A stretch of 40,460 nt of DNA, from positions 1 through 40,460 of the forward strand of contig DATLRX010000085.1 of assembly GCA_035534435.1 (NCBI GenBank), in the 5' to 3' direction. Positions 7,690-15,759 of this stretch are shown here, piece after piece. Both the position numbers and the translations under genes were made by a program. Source of the DNA: Palsa-851 sp035534435. Its GTDB lineage: Bacteria; Chloroflexota; Dormibacteria; Aeolococcales; Aeolococcaceae. Numbering within the stretch: the stretch's first letter is position 1; each line of letters opens with the position of its first letter. The notes under the pieces were generated by a model, which searched no databases, was not told the origin of the DNA, and worked only from the letters and a program-made list of their open reading frames with translations.

Positions 7690-9950
7690 CCAGCCGGGTG
7701 TTCGCCGCGATCGGGAGCTTCTCCGTCCGCTTCCGCTGGCCGGTGGTGATCGGGTGGGTCGTGATCACGATCTTCTCGGTCAAGGCGTTCCCCGGTCTGT
7801 CGGACGTGGCGAAGGACTCGCAGAGCAGCTTCCTGCCCGCCAACTCCCCCTCGGTCATCGCGGAAGGCCTGGCTCAGCCCTTCCAGGATTCGAAGCACGG
7901 TGTCGCGAGTCTCGTGGTGGCTCGTGAGGCGACGACGCTGTCGCCCGCGGACAGACAGCAGATCGCCACCGAAGAAGCGACCATTCGCTCGATCCCCGGC
8001 GTGCTGCGCGTGCAGGACTTCGGTCTCTCGCCGGACCAGCACGCCGAGCAGGCGCAGATCGTGACGGACCTTCCCCCGTTCAGCGCCGGAAGCGACGCGA
8101 TCTCCCTCGTTGCGGCGATCCGCCACACATTCCCCAGCGACTCTGGTGGGCTTGCGTTCCATCTCACCGGGAGCATCCCGGGGTTCGTCGATCAGCAGAG
8201 CCAGTCGAAGAGCTCCATGGGTGACATCCAGAAGTTCTCGCTGCTGTTCATCATCGTGCTGCTGCTCATCGCCTTCCGCGCAGTGCTCGCACCGCTCGTG
8301 ACGCTCGTGCCGGCGGCGTTGGTGCTCGCGCTCGCGAGCCCCGTCATTGCGGGGGCGACACACCTCGGCGTGCAGGTGTCCGCGATCACGCAGTTCATCC
8401 TCATCGTGCTCGTGCTCGGCGCGGGCACCGACTACGGATTGTTCCTCGTCTTCCGAACCCGCGAGGAGCTCCGCCGCGGACTCGAACCCAAGGACGCCGT
8501 GCGTCGCGCCGTGGCGACGGTGGGTGAGTCGATCACGTTCAGCGCGCTCATCGTCATCGCGGCGCTGATGTCGTTGATCATCGCGCAGTTCGACTTCTAC
8601 CAGAGCCTCGGGCCTGCGCTCGCGATCGGGATCGCACTGATGCTGATGGCGGGCCTGACGCTCCTGCCCGCGTTGCTCGCGATCTTCGGACGCGCCGTGT
8701 TCTGGCCATCGAGAGCGCGACTCGTCGAGAACCCTCGCACGAACATCTACGGACGCATTGCCGGAGTCGTGGTGCGCCGCCCGCTCCCGGTGGCGGTCGC
8801 CGGCGCGATCATCTTCGGCGCAATCGCGCTGGGACAGATCGGCACGACCACGGCGGGATTCGCCGACCAGTCCGCCCCGACGGGCACCGACTCCGCAGCC
8901 GGCGACACGCTCATCACGGAGCACTACGGCAGCGCGAACCTCAACGCCACGGAGTTCCTCTTCAAGTTTCACAGCCCGATCTGGTCGCACGCCGGCGACC
9001 TGCAGACCATCCAGACGTCGCTGACTGCGCGCGGGGCCTTCGCCACCGTCGAGGGACCGCTGGCATTCTCCGGTCAGCCGCTGACGCCCGACCGGCTCGT
9101 CGCGCTGCACAACTCGGGGAACGCGCAGGCGCTCGAGGCACTCGCGCGATTCGTCAGCCCCGACGGACGCACGGTCCAGTACATCGCGGTGGAGCGCGGC
9201 GGTGGTGCGCTCCCCATCACGGACATTCCCTCGGTGCGCGCACTCGCGACCAGCACCGGTGCGAGCGTGAGCGCGCAGGCTTCCGGTGTCTTCGGGATCC
9301 AGCCGTTCGCGTATGACGTCGACCGACTCTCGTCCTCGGACCTGTGGCACATCATCCCGGTGGTGGCCATCCTCATCGCCATCCTGCTCGCGATCGTCAT
9401 GCGCAGCCTCGTCGCACCGCTGTACCTGGTGACGAGCGTGCTGCTCTCGTACCTCGCCGCGCTCGGGCTGACGGCGATCATCTTCGTGCACCTCGGCGGT
9501 CAGGACGGCATCAACTTCGTCCTGCCGTTCCTGATGTTCGTGTTCCTCATGGCGCTCGGGTCCGATTACAACGTGCTCGTCATGACACGCATACGGGAGG
9601 AGTCGCATCTCCTGCCGACGCGTGCCGCGGTGCGCCAGGCCATCGGCGCGACCGGGACGACGGTCACCACCGCCGGTCTCATCCTCGGCGGCACCTTCGC
9701 CGTCCTCGCGTTCGCCGGCGGCGGTGCATCGGGGGGATCGCAGATCCAGCAGATCGGCTACGGCGTGGCCTTCGGCGTGGTCATGGACACGTTCGTCGTG
9801 CGCACGATCCTCGTGCCCGCGATCGTCGTGCTGCTCGGACGCCGCAACTGGTGGCCGTCGGGGCTGTGGCGTCAGGGCGAGCCTGCGGCTGTTGACGCCG
9901 CCGCGCCGGAACGGGTGGCGAGCGAGCCTGTCGGCATTGGGAGCGATTGA
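7686..9950 (+). CDS. MMPL-family RND exporter
   Basis: A 754-residue inner-membrane transporter of the MMPL (mycobacterial membrane protein large) branch of the RND superfamily. It shows the duplicated plan: one span, an external domain of ~150 residues, then a cluster of five spans; and the same again in the second half. The proton-relay motifs are GAGTDYGLFLVFRTREE in the first half and ALGSDYNVLVMTRIREE in the second, both with the expected Asp-Tyr. Members export lipids, siderophores or drugs using the proton gradient; the cargo here is unknown. The start at 7686 is supported by conservation of the following FAAIGSFSVRFRWPVV and by the ATGA overlap with the leader ORF. It is followed after 1 nt by the maleylpyruvate-isomerase-like gene, so the two form an operon. 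Confidence 0.92.
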   Translation: MTSRVFAAIGSFSVRFRWPVVIGWVVITIFSVKAFPGLSDVAKDSQSSFLPANSPSVIAEGLAQPFQDSKHGVASLVVAREATTLSPADRQQIATEEATIRSIPGVLRVQDFGLSPDQHAEQAQIVTDLPPFSAGSDAISLVAAIRHTFPSDSGGLAFHLTGSIPGFVDQQSQSKSSMGDIQKFSLLFIIVLLLIAFRAVLAPLVTLVPAALVLALASPVIAGATHLGVQVSAITQFILIVLVLGAGTDYGLFLVFRTREELRRGLEPKDAVRRAVATVGESITFSALIVIAALMSLIIAQFDFYQSLGPALAIGIALMLMAGLTLLPALLAIFGRAVFWPSRARLVENPRTNIYGRIAGVVVRRPLPVAVAGAIIFGAIALGQIGTTTAGFADQSAPTGTDSAAGDTLITEHYGSANLNATEFLFKFHSPIWSHAGDLQTIQTSLTARGAFATVEGPLAFSGQPLTPDRLVALHNSGNAQALEALARFVSPDGRTVQYIAVERGGGALPITDIPSVRALATSTGASVSAQASGVFGIQPFAYDVDRLSSSDLWHIIPVVAILIAILLAIVMRSLVAPLYLVTSVLLSYLAALGLTAIIFVHLGGQDGINFVLPFLMFVFLMALGSDYNVLVMTRIREESHLLPTRAAVRQAIGATGTTVTTAGLILGGTFAVLAFAGGGASGGSQIQQIGYGVAFGVVMDTFVVRTILVPAIVVLLGRRNWWPSGLWRQGEPAAVDAAAPERVASEPVGIGSD

Positions 9951-9951
9951 G

Positions 9952-10725
9952 ATGAGCACTGCGGGACAGAATCGGGACGCACTCGCGGCCGGGCAGCAGG
10001 CCCTGGCCGCCGCCGCGGAGTCGCTGACGCACGATCAGCTCGTTGCGCCGTCGTACTGCAGCGACTGGAACATCGCCCAGGTGCTCTCGCATCTCGGGAG
10101 CGCCGCGGAGAGCTTCGGCATCTATCTCGAAGCGGGTCTCGCTCATGCAGACCCACCCGATCCCGGGGCCGCGGCGCCGATCTGGGAACGGTGGAACGCG
10201 ATGACGCCCGAGGAACAGCGTCGAGAATCGATCGTCGCATCGGCGGCGTTTCTCGAGCGCGTGGATGCCATCCCGCCGGCGGAGCTCGCATCGTTTCACA
10301 TGCAGCTGTTCGGGATGGATGTCGACGCGGCGCGACTGCTCGGGATGCGACTCGCCGAGAGTGCCATCCACACGTGGGACATCGTCGTCATGCACGATCC
10401 TTCGGCGGTGCTCCCCGGCAATGCGGTCGACGACATGGTCGACCACCTCAGCGACCTCGCCGAGTGGTCCGGGAAGACCGGCAGCGTGCCGCTCGAGGTG
10501 GAGATCGTGACCACGGATCCGATCCGATTCTTCCGGCTGTCGGTCGGCGACGCAGTGTCGCTCGCACCATCGACCTCGGACCACGCGACCGCGACGCTGC
10601 GGATGCCGTCGGAGGCGCTGGTCCGACTCGTGTACGGCAGGCTGGATCCGGATCACACGCCAGCGTCGGTCGAGGCGGAAGGCGTCGACCTCGACGCGGT
10701 GCGTGCGGTGTTCCCGGGGTTCTGA
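9952..10725 (+). CDS. Maleylpyruvate isomerase family (DinB-like, mycothiol-dependent type) protein
   Basis: A 257-residue protein of the mycothiol-dependent maleylpyruvate isomerase N-terminal (MDMPI_N/DinB-like) family. The four-helix metal-binding bundle is marked by SDWNIAQVLSHLGSAAE, with the His of VLSHLG as a probable metal ligand, and by RLAESAIHTWDI, whose His is the second. The last ~90 residues form the SCP2-like C-terminal domain (DATATLR-type motif: HATATLRMPSEALVRLVYG). The family was first found as the mycothiol-using isomerase of gentisate breakdown, but most members are uncharacterised thiol transferases. It begins 1 nt after the stop of the MMPL gene; a detoxification partnership with that exporter is possible but not shown by sequence. 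Confidence 0.87.
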   Translation: MSTAGQNRDALAAGQQALAAAAESLTHDQLVAPSYCSDWNIAQVLSHLGSAAESFGIYLEAGLAHADPPDPGAAAPIWERWNAMTPEEQRRESIVASAAFLERVDAIPPAELASFHMQLFGMDVDAARLLGMRLAESAIHTWDIVVMHDPSAVLPGNAVDDMVDHLSDLAEWSGKTGSVPLEVEIVTTDPIRFFRLSVGDAVSLAPSTSDHATATLRMPSEALVRLVYGRLDPDHTPASVEAEGVDLDAVRAVFPGF

Positions 10726-10734
10726 GCCCGCCGC

Positions 10735-11297
10735 TCAGCCGTAGTCACCAGCCGGCCTCACCGGCTCCCTCGCCGCGAGGTACGCGACGACTCCCATGAT
10801 CAGAATCGCCATACCGATGCTCACCCCGCCGGTCCCCCAGTTGAGGCCGCCGCGCGCGTGAGAAACACCGAGCCAGTCCGCGAATGAAGCTCCCAGTGGA
10901 CGGGTGATGATGTACGCGAACCAGAAGGCCACGATGGCGTTCAGGCTGAACCAGCGGTGGGCCACGGCCGGCACCGCGATGAGGACGGTGAACGCGACCC
11001 CGGAGACGAAGTAGCGGCCATCGTGCCGAAGATCGCGACCATCGCGACCGCGAGCCAGTAGGTCCACGCGTTGTAGCGGCCCACGGCGAACTGGACCACG
11101 AGGCTGATCGTGAGGCCGACCGCCCCGATCGCCACGGCCACGATCGGGGCGAGCTGATGCACCAGGAGGTCGGACGTCGCCTCCCCCATGCCGGTGGTGA
11201 GCACCTTGGCGATCCAGAAGGCAACGGTGACCTCTGGGACCTTCCGGAACGAGGTCAGAGCTCGTTCGGGCACCGATGCAAGAGAATCCACGACCAT
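10735..11297 (-). pseudogene. COG4705-like membrane protein, frameshifted with internal deletion
   Basis: Two minus-strand frames carry parts of one membrane protein. From 11297 the first frame reads VPEVTVAFWIAKVLTTGMGE, two spans, and YWLAVAMVAIFGTMAA, then loses sense near 11010. A second frame takes over with YFVSGVAFTVLIAVPAVAHR, FWFAYIITRPLGASFADWLG and ends at 10735. In intact COG4705-type proteins as I recall them (about 250 residues), a block of some 70 residues separates these halves, and both edges of that block look alike (GTMAAD...Y..S versus GTA.GD...Y..S). The gene therefore seems to have lost an internal stretch plus reading frame. Its ATG overlaps that of the divergent ABC ATPase gene. 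A sequencing error could explain the frameshift but not the missing block. Confidence 0.65.
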
Positions 11298-12195
11298 GCT
11301 GCAACTCGAAGGAGTATCGAAGCGCTACGGTGATCTCGAAGCACTCCATGAGTTGAGCCTTTCGGTGCGCGACGGGGAGATCTTCGGATTCGTCGGCGCG
11401 AACGGGGCCGGCAAGACGACCACGATGCGGGTCGTGCTGGGTGTCCTCGAGGCGGATGCAGGCAGCGTCCTCTGGAACGGCGCCGAGATCACCTTCGCGC
11501 TGCGACGCCGCATCGGCTACATCCCCGAGGATCGAGGCCTGTATCCAAAGATGACCGTGCTGGCCCAGCTCGACTACTTCGGCCAGTTGCACGGCATGAG
11601 GCGACGCGAGGCGCGCGCCTCCGCGCTCGCCCTTCTCGAACGGCTCGGCCTCGCGGACCGCGGGGCGAGCCAGCTCCAGGCACTGAGCCATGGCAATCAG
11701 CAGCGCGTTCAGCTGGCCGCAGCCCTGGTCTTTGCTCCGGATCTCCTGGTCCTCGACGAGCCCTTCGCCGGCCTGGACCCGGTCGCGGTCGATGCGATGT
11801 CAGAGGTGCTACGCGCCCAGGCGGACGAGGGACGACCCGTCGTGGTGTCGAGCCATCAGCTCGACATCGTGGAGCGGCTGTGCGACCGCGTCGGCATCAT
11901 CAACCACGGCCAGATGGTCGCCACCGGGACGGTCACCGAGCTGACCGACCGCGGCCCGCTGCGCTTCTGGGTGGACGTCCCCGGTGCCGCTGCGGGCTGG
12001 TACGACGGCATCCCGGGAGTCACGCTCGTCGAACAGGACGGCACGCGATGGCTGCTCGAGCTCGCCGACGCCGCGAGCGAGCAATCGATTCTCACGAAGG
12101 CGCTGACCATCGGCCCCGTGCACGAGTTCCGGCGTGATCGGCCTGCGTTGAGCCAGCTGTTCCGCGACGTCATGAGTGAGACGGCGATCAAATGA
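11296..12195 (+). CDS. ABC exporter ATPase, NatA/YhaQ-like
   Basis: A 299-residue ABC ATPase paired with the permease that follows. Walker A is GANGAGKT (34-41), the signature is LSHGN (130-134), Walker B LLVLDE (150-155) and the switch histidine His187. The 'IPEDRGLYP' segment after the Q-loop is characteristic of the NatA/YhaQ group linked to sodium export or drug resistance. The C-terminal ~90 residues form the family's extra domain (PALSQLFRDV at the end). The start is ATG 11296, immediately before the conserved LQLEGVSKRYG; upstream codons are open but not conserved. The gene's last four bases overlap the permease start (ATGA). Confidence 0.92.
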   Translation: MLQLEGVSKRYGDLEALHELSLSVRDGEIFGFVGANGAGKTTTMRVVLGVLEADAGSVLWNGAEITFALRRRIGYIPEDRGLYPKMTVLAQLDYFGQLHGMRRREARASALALLERLGLADRGASQLQALSHGNQQRVQLAAALVFAPDLLVLDEPFAGLDPVAVDAMSEVLRAQADEGRPVVVSSHQLDIVERLCDRVGIINHGQMVATGTVTELTDRGPLRFWVDVPGAAAGWYDGIPGVTLVEQDGTRWLLELADAASEQSILTKALTIGPVHEFRRDRPALSQLFRDVMSETAIK

Positions 12196-13415
12196 ACAGC
12201 CGGTCGCTGGTGCGAGTGATCGCGAGCCGTGAGTTCCTGGCCCGAGTGAGGTCGCGCGTCTTTGTCATCACAACGGCACTGACCGTGATCGGCATCGCCG
12301 GCTACATCGTGCTGCAGGCCTACGTGTTCAACAAATCGACGGCATCGCTGGATGTCGGGTTCGTGGGAACGGCGCAGTCGATTGCCGCACCGGTACGCGC
12401 GGAAGCCGCGGCCCTCGGGGAGACGATCAACGTCCATCCGTACGCGTCGGTCGCCGCCGGGAAGGCCGACGTGCAGAGCAAGGTGCTCGACGCGCTCGTC
12501 AGCGGGCCTCCCACCGCGACGACGGTCACCGTGAACGAGACGCTGGACGCGACCCTCCGGACTGCGCTCAACGACTCGGTTCGCGAGACCGTCCTCAACG
12601 ACATGCTGACGCAGCACGGCATCGACCCCGCCACCGTCGACAACGCGATCGCCTCGGCGTCGGTTCACGTCGTCGAGCTCTCACCCGTCGACGCCGCGCG
12701 ACTGCAGCAGATCGTGATCGGCCTTCTCGTCGCGCTGACGCTCTACGTCACGATGGTCATCTATGGCCAGCTGGTCGCCGCAGGCGTGATCGAGGAGAAG
12801 TCGAACCGGATCGTCGAGATCCTGCTGGCCACCGTGCGACCGTGGCAGCTCATGATGGGCAAGATCGTGGGCATCGGTCTCGTCGCTCTTGTTCAGGTCT
12901 TGATCACGGCGGCGGTTGCCATGGTGGTCGCGAGCGTGACCAAGCTCGTTTCGATACCAACCCTCGGTGTCGACGTGGTCATCAGCGGTGTTGTGTGGTT
13001 CGTGCTCGGCTACCTGATGTATGCGCTCTTGTTTGCAGGCGCCGGTTCGATGGTGTCGCGGCAGGAGGACGTCGGCAGCGTGACGATGCCGGTGACCCTC
13101 GTCCTGGTTGCGGCGTGGATCCTCGCGCTCACGATCGCGCTTCCCGATCCCGAGAGCGCGGGGACGACCGTGTTGTCGTTCATCCCGTTCTTCTCACCGG
13201 TGATCATGCCGATTCGCATCGCAGCGCACGTGGTGCCGTTCTGGGAGGTCGCGATCAGCGTCGTCCTCGTCGCCGGGACGATCTTCGCGTTCGCGGTGAT
13301 CGCGGGGCGCATCTACCGCAACTCGGTGCTGCGCATCGGCGGCCGCGTGAAGCTCGGCGACGCGCTGGGGCTCCCAAAGACCGAACGTGGGGACCCGACC
13401 AACGCCACGATGTGA
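12192..13415 (+). CDS. ABC exporter permease, NatB-like
   Basis: A 407-residue ABC-2 permease of the NatB/YhaP kind. One span near residues 24-43 is followed by a large outside domain of ~140 residues, then a five-span cluster from about residue 173: VIGLLVALTLYVTMVIYGQL, the cytoplasmic motif GVIEEKSNRIVEILLATVRPWQLM that marks this family, and further spans to ~375. The start ATG overlaps the ATPase stop (ATGA), so the two subunits are coupled. Known relatives expel Na+ or small toxic molecules; the cargo here is undetermined. The gene converges on the diguanylate cyclase gene with only 21 nt between the stops. Confidence 0.92.
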   Translation: MNSRSLVRVIASREFLARVRSRVFVITTALTVIGIAGYIVLQAYVFNKSTASLDVGFVGTAQSIAAPVRAEAAALGETINVHPYASVAAGKADVQSKVLDALVSGPPTATTVTVNETLDATLRTALNDSVRETVLNDMLTQHGIDPATVDNAIASASVHVVELSPVDAARLQQIVIGLLVALTLYVTMVIYGQLVAAGVIEEKSNRIVEILLATVRPWQLMMGKIVGIGLVALVQVLITAAVAMVVASVTKLVSIPTLGVDVVISGVVWFVLGYLMYALLFAGAGSMVSRQEDVGSVTMPVTLVLVAAWILALTIALPDPESAGTTVLSFIPFFSPVIMPIRIAAHVVPFWEVAISVVLVAGTIFAFAVIAGRIYRNSVLRIGGRVKLGDALGLPKTERGDPTNATM

Positions 13416-13436
13416 AGGGTCCGTCCCCTCCCGGGC

Positions 13437-15224
13437 TCAGTGGATGGGCGCGATCGCGATGCGATCCCGGCCGTCGCGTTTGGCTTGATACATGGCGAGA
13501 TCCGCTGCCGCGACGACGTCGTCGAGTTGCTGCCCGTGGTCGGGGAAGACCGCGACGCCGATGGACGCCGTGACCCGCTTCATCTCAGAGGTCGGCGCGC
13601 GCAGCTCCGCCATCGCAGCCTGCAGCGCCTGGGCGACGCGCATGGCGCCGTCGACATTCGAGTTGGTGAGCACGATGAGGAACTCCTCGCCGCCGTAGCG
13701 CACTGCGTAGTCGCTGTCGCGAACGACGCGCCGGAGCGCTCTCGCGACGGCTCGGAGCACGGAATCCCCCGCCGCATGCCCTGCGCTGTCGTTGATCTGC
13801 TTGAAGTGGTCGAGGTCCATGAGGAGGATGCCGACACCGGCACCCGTGCGAATGCTCTGCGCCATGACCCGTGGCCCCATGTCGCGCCACCAGCGGATGT
13901 TGAAGAGGCCGGTGAGCGCATCGGTCAGCGCGCGTCGCTCGAGCTCGCCATACATCTGGGCGTTGCTCCACGCGGCCGCGGTGATGAAGCCGAGCAGTGC
14001 CGCGCGTTCGAGGTCCTGTTCGCTGAAGGCGTCGAGACCGTCGCGCCAGACATCGAGCATGCCGAGGCGCTGGTCGCCGGCGATCAGTGGGATCGCGAGC
14101 ATGGATTCCGGCTCGCGTTGCGTTCCCGGGATCGTCGACGCGGCGGGATGCGAGTCCGTGTCGGCGCAGCGGTACGGCTGGCCGCGCGCGAACGACCACC
14201 CGGTGATGCCCTCGCTCAACGAGACGTCGTTCTCGGTGAGCCCCTCGGTCCCCTTGCCGGCGAGCACCCGTGCGCGGAAGCGATGCCGCTCCCAGTCGGC
14301 CTCGAAGAGCGCGAGCCGGTCGGCAGGGATCACCTGCGCCAGCCGATCCGCCGCCGCGTACAGGATCCGCTCGGGATCGTGCTCGGCCTGCAGCGCGCGC
14401 GCAGCCTCCACGAGAAAGCGGGCAAAGCTTCGATCGTCGAGGCCGGCACCGCCTGATTCGGGCATCGTGATCAGCTCGATCGGGGCGCGGAGTGTGTCGC
14501 CACGCTCGTGGAACACGCGGACCTCCCGGCGCTGAAACCACGCGACGGGCACGACTTCGTCGGTGGACTCGGCGTGCGCAGGGTCGAAGACGAGCGGCCT
14601 GGCGAGATGTGGGCCGACCCCGTACTGGACGCCGACCTCGGCGACCACCGACGCGACGGCCTTGCTGTCGATGCCGCGAGCGACGATGCGTCCGCCGAGA
14701 CGGGCGACGAAAACCACGGCGGCCGCAAGATCGGCCCTGGCGACCTCGCTCTCCACGAGTCGCGCGGGCAGCGCGGGATCGAGGAAGACGAAGTCGGCGC
14801 GCAGCTCCGCAATCAGGTGCGCGTCGCGTGTCGGGGACACGACACCGTCGACGGCGAGCAGGAATCCCAGGGTGCGAAGCTCGTGGAGCCGCATCAGCGC
14901 GAGCTCGTCGAGAGCGATGTCGGTCTCGGTGCGAACGATCCAGGCAACCTCGCTCGGATTCAAGCCCAGGCGTCGTGTCGTCGCGGCGACCGAGAACTCT
15001 CGCGCGTTGAGCACCTCGTGCGTCAGCGGGACGAGCATCACGGCCGGCCCAGTGTGCTGAGCAAGCGCGAGCGACGCACTGACAACGTCGCCGGCCGCGG
15101 CGCCGGCCGGGCGTGGGAGCGCCTCATACCCCAGATCGACGCCGTCGATGAGGTCGATGACCGGCTGCAGCGCGACGCCCGAACGCCTCCCCTCGGTGGC
15201 TCGATCGGACGACGCACTGCCCAT
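13437..15224 (-). CDS. Diguanylate cyclase with degenerate EAL, GAF and GGDEF domains
   Basis: A 595-residue signalling protein. Residues ~17-225 align with an EAL domain: LGYEAL keeps the EAL glutamate (34), but the DDFG metal site is VDGV (125-128), the AEGVE motif is ARGID (182-186) and the Asn of the FVNLS region is lost, so c-di-GMP hydrolysis is unlikely. A GAF sensor domain follows (~270-415, with SLSEGITGWSFARGQPYRC). The C-terminal GGDEF domain is intact: GGEEF at 511-515 with the inhibitory RxxD site RDSD at 502-505, so it should make c-di-GMP from GTP with product feedback. The order EAL-GAF-GGDEF is the reverse of the common GGDEF-EAL tandem. There are no membrane spans. ATG 15224 is chosen; a TTG at 15239 would add five residues. 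Confidence 0.88.
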   Translation of the reverse strand: MGSASSDRATEGRRSGVALQPVIDLIDGVDLGYEALPRPAGAAAGDVVSASLALAQHTGPAVMLVPLTHEVLNAREFSVAATTRRLGLNPSEVAWIVRTETDIALDELALMRLHELRTLGFLLAVDGVVSPTRDAHLIAELRADFVFLDPALPARLVESEVARADLAAAVVFVARLGGRIVARGIDSKAVASVVAEVGVQYGVGPHLARPLVFDPAHAESTDEVVPVAWFQRREVRVFHERGDTLRAPIELITMPESGGAGLDDRSFARFLVEAARALQAEHDPERILYAAADRLAQVIPADRLALFEADWERHRFRARVLAGKGTEGLTENDVSLSEGITGWSFARGQPYRCADTDSHPAASTIPGTQREPESMLAIPLIAGDQRLGMLDVWRDGLDAFSEQDLERAALLGFITAAAWSNAQMYGELERRALTDALTGLFNIRWWRDMGPRVMAQSIRTGAGVGILLMDLDHFKQINDSAGHAAGDSVLRAVARALRRVVRDSDYAVRYGGEEFLIVLTNSNVDGAMRVAQALQAAMAELRAPTSEMKRVTASIGVAVFPDHGQQLDDVVAAADLAMYQAKRDGRDRIAIAPIH

Positions 15225-15289
15225 CGTTGCTGCTTTCAAACTGCCCCTAGATTCCTTCGCTCATCGGAACGCTTCCCTTGTGGAGCCGG

Positions 15290-15427
15290 TCACACGTTCG
15301 CACCGACCATCCAACAAAACGGTGTCATCGGGGACTCTGTGCGCCTGACATCGAGACTCGAGGCTCGGGCCGTCCGGCCCTCCCGGAGGAGTGGGACGCC
15401 ACCGCTTTCGATGCCGGCGGCGTCCAC
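15290..15427 (-). CDS. Possible small ORF upstream of the diguanylate cyclase
   Basis: GTG 15427 is preceded by AAGGAG with 6 nt spacing and opens 45 codons ending 65 nt before the cyclase ATG. The peptide (starting VDAAGIESGGVPLL) is not recognised and has no membrane segment. A good ribosome binding site is its only support, so it may be chance. Confidence 0.25.
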   Translation of the reverse strand: MDAAGIESGGVPLLREGRTARASSLDVRRTESPMTPFCWMVGANV

Positions 15428-15481
15428 GACTCGCTCCTTACAACCCCGGGGTTCGCGCGGTTCAAGCGGCGGCGCCCCGAC

Positions 15482-15592
15482 TCAACCAAGTCCCTTCTCA
15501 TCCACCCGCACGGGTGGCGCCACGGTGCCCACGGCGAGACTGCCCGCGATGATCACGCTTCTCAGCCCGATCCGGCCGTGCGGTCTGCTCAT
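15482..15592 (-). CDS. Possible 36-residue exported peptide ORF
   Basis: ATG 15592 sits 5 nt behind a GGAGG site (15602-15598) and opens 36 codons. The peptide has a basic start (MSRPHGRIGLR) and a hydrophobic stretch (SVIIAGSLAVGTVA), then a charged tail ending VDEKGLG. That is the shape of a short signal-peptide or single-span peptide. It lies in the 535-nt gap between the permease (stop 15760) and the cyclase, together with the ORF at 15290-15427. A 10-bp palindrome (GTCTTAAGAC, 15636-15645) and a small GGGGC/GCCCC hairpin lie just upstream. No family recognised. Confidence 0.3.
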   Translation of the reverse strand: MSRPHGRIGLRSVIIAGSLAVGTVAPPVRVDEKGLG

Positions 15593-15712
15593 GATGTCCT
15601 CCTCGGGGCGATGCCCCATGTGGCGTGCAGCCATTGTCTTAAGACCACTGCGACGCACCGCCATCCCAACCGATGACGAGGTAGTAACGCGAAGGGCAGA
15701 GCGCGGCGGCCG

Positions 15713-15732
15713 CGATCGCACTGGAGCGATCG
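15713..15732. terminator. Hairpin downstream of the APC permease gene
   Basis: CGATCGC-N6-GCGATCG forms a perfect 7-bp stem beginning 28 nt past the permease stop codon. There is no T-run, so its use as a terminator is uncertain. Confidence 0.35.
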
Positions 15733-15759
15733 GCGTGGCGTCCTCGACGTGCCGTCGAT

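Noticed and set aside
7608..9959. Very long minus-strand reading frame opposite the MMPL gene
   Set aside because: Its product is dominated by Arg, Asp, Glu and His, typical of the antisense of GC-rich membrane genes; the plus strand encodes a clear RND exporter.
13416..13436. Terminator between the NatB-like gene and the cyclase gene
   Set aside because: The 21-nt gap contains only C/G-rich sequence without a convincing inverted repeat.
15225..15300. c-di-GMP riboswitch before the cyclase gene
   Set aside because: The conserved GEMM core motifs are not present in the leader.
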